DNA from: Streptomyces natalensis ATCC 27448
GTDB taxonomy: Bacteria > Actinomycetota > Actinomycetes > Streptomycetales > Streptomycetaceae
Assembly (NCBI RefSeq): GCF_000935125.1
Contig: NZ_JRKI01000025.1
Location: forward strand, 1 to 64,000
DNA: 64,000 nucleotides
Reading direction: 5' to 3'
Shown piece after piece: positions 35,641 through 42,925 of this stretch (positions within the stretch are counted from its first letter, which is position 1; every line of letters starts with the position of its first letter). A program made the translations under genes and the position numbers. A model generated the notes under the pieces. That model did no database searches and was not told the DNA's origin. It worked only from the letters and a program-made list of their open reading frames with translations.

Positions 35641-36759
35641 CTACTTCTCGACGCAGAACTCGCCCACCGGCCAGCCGACATGGCGCTGGTCGGTCGCGAG
35701 GTAGCCCAGGAGCTTCTCGCCCTTCTTGAGCTCGGTGACGTTACGGACCGCGTCCCCGGGGCCCAGGACCCGGACGTGCCAGTCGTCCTGGACGGCGAGG
35801 CTGACCAGGGTGCCGTCCTCGGCGCGGGTCTTGATGGTCAGCAGCGGGCGCGATTCGAGCTTGACGCGGCCGACCACGACGCGGCGGGTACGTCCGGTGG
35901 TGCTGACGGCCAGGACGGTGTCGCCGGCGCCGAGTTCGCTCAGGTAGTTGGTGCGGTTGTCGGTGCCGAGCACATACGACTGGAGGGCACCGGCGTTGAC
36001 GCGGAACGGCCGGGTCGGCATATAGGGCAGCGGGTGGGTCTCACTGGAGCACAGGATGAACCCGTGGGAGTACGAACCGACCAGGATGCCCTCGTCCTTG
36101 TGCAGATAGCTGCACGTGTCCACGCAGACCCGGTCGCCGAGGCCGCTGTGCTCGATGGACTCCACTGTCAGCTCGGTCAGCTGGAGCGGCGGGGTGTCGG
36201 TCCGGAGCAGTTCGGCCAGCTCCAGCACCTCGGCGACGGAGGTGGGCGCCAGGAGGATGCCCTCCGAGCCCTTCTCCAGGACATCGAGGATGATCTTCGC
36301 CTCCTCCAGGGAGTCGGCCCGGCAGATCAGCTGGCCGGGGGCCTTGTCGGCGGCGGCGATCACGATTTCCAGCGGGATCTTGGTGGGGTCCTTGAAGGTG
36401 ACCGCGGTGTAGGGCAGGGCCCGGGCGGCCTCGCACGCGAGGGTGAGCGAGGCGTCGTCGCGCACCGGTACATGGGCGGCGACGGAATCCTGGCCCTCCA
36501 GGACGCGGCCTTGCAGCGTGGCGAGGCCGTTCTGGTCGGTGACGTCGGTGAGCAGCACGTCGTAGCCGTCCCAGTCCGCGGCGGCCCCGTCGCCGGGCCC
36601 CTTGGCGACCAGTACCTTGCGCACGGTCGGGGGGAGGGTGGCCAGGATCTCCGGTCCGTCGTCGACGATGCCGTCGATCCGGGCGTGCACGGCCGCCTCG
36701 ACCAGCGCCTCGCGCTGCTCGGCGGAAACGGAACGAAGGTCAATCCAGGCGAACTTCAC
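35641..36759 (-). CDS. griH: 3-amino-4-hydroxybenzoate synthase (DHQ synthase II family)
   Basis: 372 residues, 3-dehydroquinate-synthase-II-like fold found in archaeal DHQS and in GriH of the grixazone pathway. It starts KFAWIDLRSVSAEQREALVEAAV and has the family sections GSEGILLAPTSVAEVLELAELL, DRVCVDTCSYLHKDEGILVGSYSHGFILCSSETHPLPYMPTRPFRVNAGALQSY and GDTVLAVSTTGRTRRVVVGRVKLESRPLL. GriH cyclises the GriI product to 3-amino-4-hydroxybenzoate. GTG at 36759 overlaps the griI stop (ATGTGA), showing tight coupling. The pairing with GriI makes this role much more likely than DHQ synthesis. Confidence 0.9.
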   Translation of the reverse strand: MKFAWIDLRSVSAEQREALVEAAVHARIDGIVDDGPEILATLPPTVRKVLVAKGPGDGAAADWDGYDVLLTDVTDQNGLATLQGRVLEGQDSVAAHVPVRDDASLTLACEAARALPYTAVTFKDPTKIPLEIVIAAADKAPGQLICRADSLEEAKIILDVLEKGSEGILLAPTSVAEVLELAELLRTDTPPLQLTELTVESIEHSGLGDRVCVDTCSYLHKDEGILVGSYSHGFILCSSETHPLPYMPTRPFRVNAGALQSYVLGTDNRTNYLSELGAGDTVLAVSTTGRTRRVVVGRVKLESRPLLTIKTRAEDGTLVSLAVQDDWHVRVLGPGDAVRNVTELKKGEKLLGYLATDQRHVGWPVGEFCVEK

Positions 36760-37577
36760 ATCGCACCTGCCAGTTCGGGTAGGGAGGTTGAATTCGGGGC
36801 GGATTGCGGTCGTGGTGCATGGACGGCGGCGGACAGGGCGCGGACCGCCGCCCCCGGGTCGGGGCTGTGGAAGACCCGGCGGCCGACGGCGAGTCCGCGG
36901 CAGCCGGCGTCCATCGCGAAATGCGCGAAATCGGTGAGGCTGCGGCCGTCGCCGGCGCCGCCGGCCACGACGACCGGGACCGGGGTCTTGGCGACGATGC
37001 CCGCCATGTCCTCCGCGGAGCCCGCCGCGACGGTCTTGACGAGGTCCGCGCCGAGGTCGACGGCGATGCTCACCACATGCGCGAGGAGTGCGGGGTCGCG
37101 GGGGTCCTGGATACGCGGCCCCCGCGCGTACATCATCGCCAGCAGCGGCATACCCCATCGCTCGCAGCCCGCCGCTGTCGTGCCGAGATCGGCGAGCTGG
37201 CGTTTCTCGGTGTCCGAGCCGATGTTGATGTGCACGCTGACGGCGTCCGCCCCGGCGCGCACCGCCTCCTCCACGCCGCCGACGAGGACCTTGGCGTCGC
37301 CGTCGGGGGCGTGCGGAGTGCTGGCGCTGAGGTGGACTATCAAGGCGGCGCCGTTGAGCAGGCGCGGTTCGATGGTGCGGGCGCGCCCCTTGTGGACGAC
37401 GACGGCGTCGGCGCCGGCGGCCACCACATCGCCGATGAGGCGGCTGAATCCGGTGGCGTCGGCTATTGGTCCGTCGGCCACGGAATGATCCATGGGTACG
37501 ATGAGAAATTTTCCGTCGCCGGGCCTGGAAAGCCGGGTGAGGCGCAGCGATTTTCCGCTCAAAGGTAGTAGGGGCAC
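36756..37577 (-). CDS. griI: GriI-type class I aldolase (C7N precursor synthase)
   Basis: About 273 residues, DeoC/FbaB-type TIM-barrel aldolase: KFLIVPMDHSVADGP, GADAVVVHKG, LSASTPHAPD, DLGADLVKTVAAGSAEDM (Schiff-base lysine region) and VVVAGGAGDG phosphate loop. GriI joins L-aspartate semialdehyde with dihydroxyacetone phosphate to give the C7N compound used by GriH. The start is GTG at 37577 because GGAGG sits 5 nt upstream; the longer frame to 37595 has no ribosome site. Committed first step of the predicted pathway. Confidence 0.9.
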   Translation of the reverse strand: MPLLPLSGKSLRLTRLSRPGDGKFLIVPMDHSVADGPIADATGFSRLIGDVVAAGADAVVVHKGRARTIEPRLLNGAALIVHLSASTPHAPDGDAKVLVGGVEEAVRAGADAVSVHINIGSDTEKRQLADLGTTAAGCERWGMPLLAMMYARGPRIQDPRDPALLAHVVSIAVDLGADLVKTVAAGSAEDMAGIVAKTPVPVVVAGGAGDGRSLTDFAHFAMDAGCRGLAVGRRVFHSPDPGAAVRALSAAVHAPRPQSAPNSTSLPELAGAM

Positions 37578-37934
37578 AGCACCCTCCGTAAGCACGGGTG
37601 ATACGGGAACCGTCAGTCGGAACCGCGGATTGATAGGGACCCGGAGAATGATGAACTCCTGGGAAACGGGCCGACCGGGCGGGTGAAAGACTTTTGGAGC
37701 GCTTTGGCTTCAGCCCGTGTACGTTCCCGCCGGACACAGATTCTTAAGGCCTTGCGGTGCCCGGAGCAACATCCTTGGGGCTGCGGCGCCGAACGGGGGA
37801 GAAGTTGGCGGCTACAGCGGTACTTCGCGGCCCGGCGGAGGTCAATTTCCCGGCGAACGCAACGGAGTTGGGCTCGCCGGTGTTCTGCCGGTAAAGGGGT
37901 CCGAAGGGCCACCGTGCCGGCAGAGGAGGGGCCG
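37578..37934. promoter_or_regulatory. Divergent control region griI / monooxygenase
   Basis: 357 bp between the griI-griH unit and the monooxygenase gene. No coding frame supported. It must hold both promoters; I see no convincing palindrome or canonical promoter. Confidence 0.45.
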
Positions 37935-39131
37935 ATGAGGAACGACGCACCGACGCATATCGCTGTGGTCGGAGGAGGGCTGGCGGGTCTGACGCTCGCC
38001 CTCGCGCTGCACCGCGCCGGGCTGGAGTGCCGGGTGTACGAACAGGCGCCGCAGCTGGGGGAGGTGGGAGCGGGCCTCCAGCTGTCGCCGAGCGCCACCA
38101 GGCTTCTGCACCGGCTCGGCCTGGAGCACGCGCTGCGGTCGGCGGCGGTGCTGCCCGAGGCCATGGAGTTCCGTCGCTGGGCGGACGGTTCGGTGATCAG
38201 CCGCGGGCTGCTGGGCAAGCACTGCGAGGAGCGGTACGGCGCTCCGTACTACGCGATGCACCGCGCCGATCTGCACCGGGCGCTGGTCGAGGCACTGCCG
38301 GCGGGCATGGTGCGGCTCGATGCCCGTTGCACGGGGACCGAAGAGGGTCCCAACGGGGTGGTGCTGCGGTTCGCGGACGGTTCGCACGCCGAGGCGCATG
38401 CGGCGGTGGGGGCCGACGGCATCCACTCCGTCCTGCGCCCGGCACTGGTGGACGACCGCCCACGCTTCTCCGGCCAGTCCGTCTATCGCGGCCTGGTCGA
38501 CGGTCGGCGCATACCCGAGGTGGTGGCCGAGCCCCGGGTGCAGCTGTGGCTGGGGCCGGGACGGCATCTCGTGTGCTATCCGGTGTCGGGTGGACGGCTG
38601 GTCAACTTCGTGGCGACGGTGCCCACCAGTGGTTCCGGGAGCGAGTCGTGGTCGCGCCGGGGCCGGGTGGCGGATGTGGCCGCGGCGTACGAAGGGTGGT
38701 GCGCGGAGGTCACCTCGATCATCGGGGCGGCGGACCAGGTCAGTCTGTGGGCGCTGCACGACCGTGACCCGATAGCGCGGTGGAGCACCGGACGTATCAC
38801 GCTGCTGGGCGACTCGGCGCATCCGATGCTGCCGTTCATGGGCCAGGGCGCCAACCAGGCCATCGAGGACGCCGTGGCCCTGGCGGTGTGTCTGCGGGAC
38901 GCCGGCGCCGGGGAGCTGCCCGCGGCGCTCCGGCGTTATGAGTCGCTGCGCAGGCCGCGGACCACGCTGGTGCAGGAGCGGTCCCGGGGCAACAGCACCG
39001 CGTTCCATCTGCCGGACGGCGAGGCGCAGCGCGAGCGGGACGCGGCGATGGGCACGCCCGCCCCGGAGCGGCAGGACTGGCTGCACGGCTACGACGTCGA
39101 GGCTGCCCTGACGGGCCATCAGTCAGCCTGA
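37935..39131 (+). CDS. FAD-dependent aromatic monooxygenase (salicylate/hydroxybenzoate hydroxylase type)
   Basis: 398 residues, class A flavin monooxygenase. Visible motifs: GGGLAGLTLALALHRAG (FAD), DG motif AVGADGIHSVLRP, and GD motif LLGDSAHPMLPFMGQGANQAIEDA. The closest recognisable style is salicylate hydroxylase and 6-hydroxynicotinate 3-monooxygenase, which hydroxylate with loss of carboxylate. Acting on 3-amino-4-hydroxybenzoate this would give 2-aminohydroquinone (inference). ATG at 37935 with GAGGAGG upstream. Followed by a strong terminator. Confidence 0.88.
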   Translation: MRNDAPTHIAVVGGGLAGLTLALALHRAGLECRVYEQAPQLGEVGAGLQLSPSATRLLHRLGLEHALRSAAVLPEAMEFRRWADGSVISRGLLGKHCEERYGAPYYAMHRADLHRALVEALPAGMVRLDARCTGTEEGPNGVVLRFADGSHAEAHAAVGADGIHSVLRPALVDDRPRFSGQSVYRGLVDGRRIPEVVAEPRVQLWLGPGRHLVCYPVSGGRLVNFVATVPTSGSGSESWSRRGRVADVAAAYEGWCAEVTSIIGAADQVSLWALHDRDPIARWSTGRITLLGDSAHPMLPFMGQGANQAIEDAVALAVCLRDAGAGELPAALRRYESLRRPRTTLVQERSRGNSTAFHLPDGEAQRERDAAMGTPAPERQDWLHGYDVEAALTGHQSA

Positions 39132-39194
39132 TCTGCGGCGGGTTCCCCGTGCGCGTTCCGCTTGTGCACCCCCTTGCGTGCTCCCGGGCGCACT

Positions 39195-39231
39195 CCGGCC
39201 CCCTGGAAGGCCCCGGCCTCCAGGGGGCCGG
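39195..39231 (+). terminator. Hairpin terminator after the monooxygenase gene
   Basis: Perfect 13-bp arms CCGGCCCCCTGGA (39195-39207) and TCCAGGGGGCCGG (39219-39231), 11-nt loop, followed by TTCTCT. Located 63 bp after the stop. Confidence 0.85.
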
Positions 39232-39700
39232 TTCTCTGTGGTCCCTCCGGAGGATTCCCGCCCCTCTTGCCCACGGAATGTGGCCGGATTCGAGCCGCTC
39301 CCCGGGCGGCGCCGGGAGCCGTTCGGAAGGAATTCCGAGGAGTTTTCCGAGGCCGGGTCCCGTATACGGCCCCGTCGCCCGCCGCCGTCAAATCTCCGCC
39401 CCACGCCCTTGGAACACCGCAGCGCCCCGAAAGGTTGCGGAGGTCGCGCTTCAGGAACGGCATTCGAGTCAAACCGCCTGACTCGATCATTTCTCTGATC
39501 CGGGCAGTTATCCGCCCGTTCTGCCGACGGTAACGCGTCTACCTGGGCATATGTCCGTCCGTTCGACCACTGAAGATCGCTTTTCATGGGGTACGCTTTA
39601 GGTTTCATTGACTTATCTTTTAGTTGCCGGGCCTTCGATGGTGGGGTTCGCTGGGGTTGGTCCGGAAAGTGTGCGGGGGCGCATCTTCGGGCGATCGGAG

Positions 39701-39724
39701 AACAAACTGACCGAATAGTTTGTT
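39701..39724. promoter_or_regulatory. AT-rich inverted repeat, possible operator
   Basis: AACAAACT (39701-39708) and AGTTTGTT (39717-39724) are perfect inverted repeats with an 8-nt spacer, about 230 bp before the transposase-like gene, in the most AT-rich stretch of the cluster. The spacing puts half-site centres about 16 bp apart, suiting a dimeric regulator. Confidence 0.45.
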
Positions 39725-39950
39725 TCTCTGTCGCCCCGCCGGACCGTTCGACATCACGGGGGCTTCACGACGGACCGGGCCGGAACGACCGGGTTTCGCC
39801 TGCGCGTATCTGAGCGTACGAATACCGGAAGGCGACTGTCCGTTTTCTTCGCGGCCCTCTGACGGTTTTTTACCCCACCTGGAATGAAGCACGTACCGCG
39901 CCAGAGCAGGTACGCGGCCCCATCGCCGTGTGCCCGACGGAGGAGCTCTA

Positions 39951-41291
39951 GTGATCGTTACCCAGTGCGCTACCAGACCGACGGAACTCGCCTTACCGAG
40001 CGGCACATCCACCCCGGAAGCCGTCGCCGCTCCGGCACCCTCAGCATCGCCGGCATCCGCAGCACCGGCCGGGACGGCCGCCGTCCCGCTACCGGACCCG
40101 CTGCCGACGGACACCGGCTGGTCGGTGCCCACCGCCGGACGGCGCGCCGACCGCGCCGACCGCGGCGATGACGCCGACCGCATCGCCCAAGTCGACGGCG
40201 GCCTGCTCACCGCGGTCCTCGCCGAACTCGGCGAGCGGATCGGCCCGCTCTTCGCCCGCCCCGAACCGCGCGCCCAGGCCATGCAGTACGCCCTGGGCCT
40301 GCTCGCCGACGGCGGACGCAGCACCACCTGGCAGCTCGCCCAGCGGGTCGGCGACGCGTCCCCCTGGCGGATGCAGCGCCTGCTCACCCGGGCACGCTGG
40401 GACGCCGACGCCGTCCAGGACACCGTCCGCGGCTATCTCTCCGAACACCTGGGCCACCCCGAGGCGATGCTCGTCCTCGGGCAGAGCGACACCCTGAAGA
40501 AAGGCGCCAAGACCGTCGCCGCGGCCCGCCAGTACACCGAGGTCACCCGCCGCGTCGAGAACTGCCAGACCGCCGTGCTGACCGCCTATATCTCCCCGCA
40601 CGGCGATGCCCTGATGGACCGTGAACTGCTGCTGCCGGAGACCTGGACCGACGATCCGCAGCGCTGCCTGAAGGCCGGTGTCCCCGAGGGGCGTCTCGCC
40701 TACCGGACCAAGGCCGAGTTGGCCCGGATGATGATCGAGCGTGCCATGCACGCGTCCGTTCCCTTCCGGTGGGTGTGCGGGGGCCAGGACTACGGCCAGG
40801 ACGAGGCGTTGCGCGGCTGGCTGGAGCAACAGGGCATCGGCTACGCGTTCGCCGTACCGGCCCGACGGCTCGGCGCCGCCTCGGCGGCTGCCGCCATTCC
40901 CCGGCAGCGCTGGTGGCCGTCCCCCGAAGTGCCGAGCCATCCCGGCCCCATACCGGGCGCCTGGGCCCGGCTGACCGTGCCCGCCACCTCGCACTGGGGC
41001 TCCGCGGCACCACTGCGCGACGGCTTCACCCGCACCCTGCTGCTGCACCGCTGGCCCGACGGCCGACGGACCGACTGCTATCTGGTGCACGCCCCCCGGG
41101 GCGCCACCGGCCAGGCGATGGTGGCCGCCGCCGGGGCCTGCTGCAATGCGCGGCGGCACCTGGATGCGGCCCGGATGCACACCGGACTCGACCGGCACGA
41201 GATCCGCACCTGGACGGCCTGGTACCGGCACACCACCCTCTCCCTCCTGGCCCTGGCCGCCCATACGGTCGCCCTGGACCGGGCCGGCTGA
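39951..41291 (+). CDS. IS701-type transposase homologue without catalytic acids
   Basis: 446 residues from GTG at 39951 (GGAGGAG 5-6 nt upstream). Residues about 90-446 follow the IS701 DDE transposase layout: GGRSTTWQLAQRVGDASPWRMQRLLTRARWDADAV, the KKG loop, ARQYTEVTRRVENCQTAV, LLLPETWTDD, and the end EIRTWTAWYRHTTLSLLALA. The first acidic site, normally DDTGFLKKG, is GQSDTLKKG. The second, normally ADEVYG, is GGQDYG. Only the third glutamate region remains. No terminal inverted repeats or target duplication were found. A domesticated DNA-binding protein is more likely than a mobile element. Confidence 0.75.
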   Translation: MIVTQCATRPTELALPSGTSTPEAVAAPAPSASPASAAPAGTAAVPLPDPLPTDTGWSVPTAGRRADRADRGDDADRIAQVDGGLLTAVLAELGERIGPLFARPEPRAQAMQYALGLLADGGRSTTWQLAQRVGDASPWRMQRLLTRARWDADAVQDTVRGYLSEHLGHPEAMLVLGQSDTLKKGAKTVAAARQYTEVTRRVENCQTAVLTAYISPHGDALMDRELLLPETWTDDPQRCLKAGVPEGRLAYRTKAELARMMIERAMHASVPFRWVCGGQDYGQDEALRGWLEQQGIGYAFAVPARRLGAASAAAAIPRQRWWPSPEVPSHPGPIPGAWARLTVPATSHWGSAAPLRDGFTRTLLLHRWPDGRRTDCYLVHAPRGATGQAMVAAAGACCNARRHLDAARMHTGLDRHEIRTWTAWYRHTTLSLLALAAHTVALDRAG

Positions 41292-41717
41292 GCGCACCGG
41301 CCTACGGGCAGCCCGGTTCGACGCCCCACGGGCGCCGCGCCGGGCTGCCGTCCGGCCGGTATCCGGCGCGCCGACATTCCTCTTGCGGCGGCGCCCACGC
41401 TGATTGCGTATGAGCGGGCGGTGAACTCCTAGGAGCTCCTCCGTAACCCAGTTGCTCCGTAACCTGGTTTCTCCATGGCCCAGTTACCTCGCAGCCTGCG
41501 GAAAGTCGAGCGAAATCACCGCCGCCGCCTTCAGGAAATCTCCATCGGGAAATCTCCAAGTACCGCAGTAGGACCGCACTCCCGAAAGGTTCCTTGCCGG
41601 GCCGCTGCGGCGGATGGTGTCCTGAGGATGAGAACGACCCGCTTCGCCCCCATGGGCACTTCACACCCAGCGGCCGTCAATTCGGAAAGTATTCCGGAGG
41701 AGCGTGCACACACTGCC
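41292..41717. promoter_or_regulatory. Control region of the nitrosation operon
   Basis: 426 bp ahead of the sznE-like gene. It contains a 10-bp palindrome CTCCTAGGAG (about 41427-41436), two copies of CCGTAACC(C/T)(A/G)GTT near 41451-41471 with an inverted CCCAGTTACC near 41478-41488, and two exact copies of GGAAATCTCCA at 41534 and 41548. No coding frame is supported. Confidence 0.5.
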
Positions 41718-42803
41718 ATGAGCATTTCCGCCAACTCCCTGACCAACGGGAATACCGAATTCCGGGACGATGAATTCACCGCGCTCGGGCTCGATACGTC
41801 CCCCGGGCTGCGCCTCGCACTCGCCTCGCTCCAGACCCAGGCGCAGGAGCTCAGCCGGCTGGTGACCGCCACGGTCGACGCCATGGCCCGGCCCCGCGAG
41901 AGCCTGTCCCCGCACTCCGCGGCGTTCGCCGAGATCGCCGCCCGGACGATCCCGCGCTGGCACTTCGCGATGCTCAACGACACCGAGCGCAATGACGCCC
42001 TCATCGTGGCGCTCGAACGCCGTATCCCGGCCGGCGCCCATGTCCTGGACATCGGCACCGGCACCGGCCTGCTGGCCATGGCCGCCGCCCGGGCCGGCGC
42101 CGGACGGGTCATCACCTGCGAGGAGAACCCGCTGCTCGCCGAGATCGCCCGGCAGATCATCGCCGAGCACGGCATGTCCGACGTCATCACCGTCGTCAAC
42201 AAGCGCTCCACGCATCTGGAGATGGGCACCGACCTGGAACGCCCGGTCGACGTCCTGATCTCCGAGATCGTCGACTGCGGACTGATCGGCGAAGGGCTGC
42301 TGCCCACCATGCGCCACGCCCGCAGCCAGCTGCTCGCCCCCGGTGGCGTGCTGATCCCGGGCGCCGCGCGGGTCCTCGGCCAGCTCATCCACAGCGAGGT
42401 GGCCGACGGTCTCAACCGGGTCGGCAACGCCGGCGGGTTCGATGTCTCGCTGATGAACATGGCGTCCACCCGCGGGCACTTCCCCGTACGGCTGCACACC
42501 TGGCCGCACGAGGTGCTCTCCGGCCCCGTCGAGCTGCTCGACCTCGATCTGCTCGCGGGCCCACTGGAGGCCGGCAGCCGGGTCGTCCCGGTGCCCGTCA
42601 CCGCCGCGGGACCGGCCACCGCGCTGGTCGCCTGGTTCGAACTCGACCTCGGCTCCGGGGTCGTCCTGCGCAACTCGCCCGACAACGTCGGATCCCACTG
42701 GATGCAGGCGCTGATCCCGTTCGACAAACCCCTCCCGGTCAGCCCCGGCGAGCGGCTGGACGTCGAGCTGCACTGGACGGACCACAGCCTCTTCGCCCGC
42801 TGA
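41718..42803 (+). CDS. sznE: PRMT-like arginine N-methyltransferase (SznE homologue)
   Basis: About 361 residues from ATG at 41718; GGAGGAG lies rather far upstream (14 nt), so the start is uncertain. Class I SAM fold of the protein-arginine-methyltransferase type: motif I VLDIGTGTGLLAMAAARAGAGRVITCEENPLL, and the PRMT double-E loop SEIVDCGLIGEGLLPTM. Then a beta-barrel ending with VELHWTDHSLFAR. In streptozotocin biosynthesis SznE methylates free L-arginine to N-omega-methylarginine for SznF. The gene stands directly before an sznF homologue, which strongly supports that role over protein methylation. Confidence 0.9.
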   Translation: MSISANSLTNGNTEFRDDEFTALGLDTSPGLRLALASLQTQAQELSRLVTATVDAMARPRESLSPHSAAFAEIAARTIPRWHFAMLNDTERNDALIVALERRIPAGAHVLDIGTGTGLLAMAAARAGAGRVITCEENPLLAEIARQIIAEHGMSDVITVVNKRSTHLEMGTDLERPVDVLISEIVDCGLIGEGLLPTMRHARSQLLAPGGVLIPGAARVLGQLIHSEVADGLNRVGNAGGFDVSLMNMASTRGHFPVRLHTWPHEVLSGPVELLDLDLLAGPLEAGSRVVPVPVTAAGPATALVAWFELDLGSGVVLRNSPDNVGSHWMQALIPFDKPLPVSPGERLDVELHWTDHSLFAR

Positions 42804-42806
42804 GCA

Positions 42807-42884
42807 ACCACGTCTGACGGCTGGACACCCACGCCTGACGGCTGGACAACCCACGCCTGACAGCTGACAACCCATGTCTGACAA
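42807..42884. repeat. Imperfect 21-22-bp tandem repeat between sznE and sznF
   Basis: Four units with core CCACGCCTGACGGCTGGACA: starting at about 42807, 42828, 42850 and 42871, the last two partly degraded. The array fills most of the 122-bp spacer. It may tune expression between the two enzymes or simply be slippage. Confidence 0.8.
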
Positions 42885-42925
42885 AGGCGCTCATACGCAC
42901 CTCACAGGAAGGCCGATCCGATCCG

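Larger units (their letters stand above)
39132..39950. other. Long AT-richer intergenic region
   Basis: 819 bp without a supported gene, noticeably less GC-rich in 39590-39730. It holds the monooxygenase terminator (39195-39231) and the inverted repeat at 39701-39724, and probably the promoter of the transposase-like gene. Reading frames here lack codon bias and known motifs. Confidence 0.5.

Noticed and set aside
35641..36759. Primary-metabolism 3-dehydroquinate synthase
   Set aside because: It is the archaeal-type family II enzyme, overlaps a GriI-like aldolase and lies in a secondary metabolic context.
33337..37488. 1383-codon plus-strand open frame across the amidase and gri genes
   Set aside because: Spans several well-identified minus-strand genes and their terminators and shows no recognisable domain.
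32743..37577. Cremeomycin-type diazo pathway using nitrite
   Set aside because: No CreE-type N-oxygenase or CreD-type lyase for nitrous acid was found; the nitrogen-nitrogen chemistry here is of the SznF type. The truncated ligase alone is not enough evidence.
30401..39131. Grixazone or 4-hydroxy-3-nitrosobenzamide cluster
   Set aside because: No GriF/NspF tyrosinase-like copper oxidase or its chaperone is encoded in the window.
39951..41291. Active insertion sequence of the IS701 family
   Set aside because: Two of three catalytic acids are replaced, no terminal inverted repeats or target duplication could be found, and the gene has its own ribosome site within an otherwise ordered cluster.
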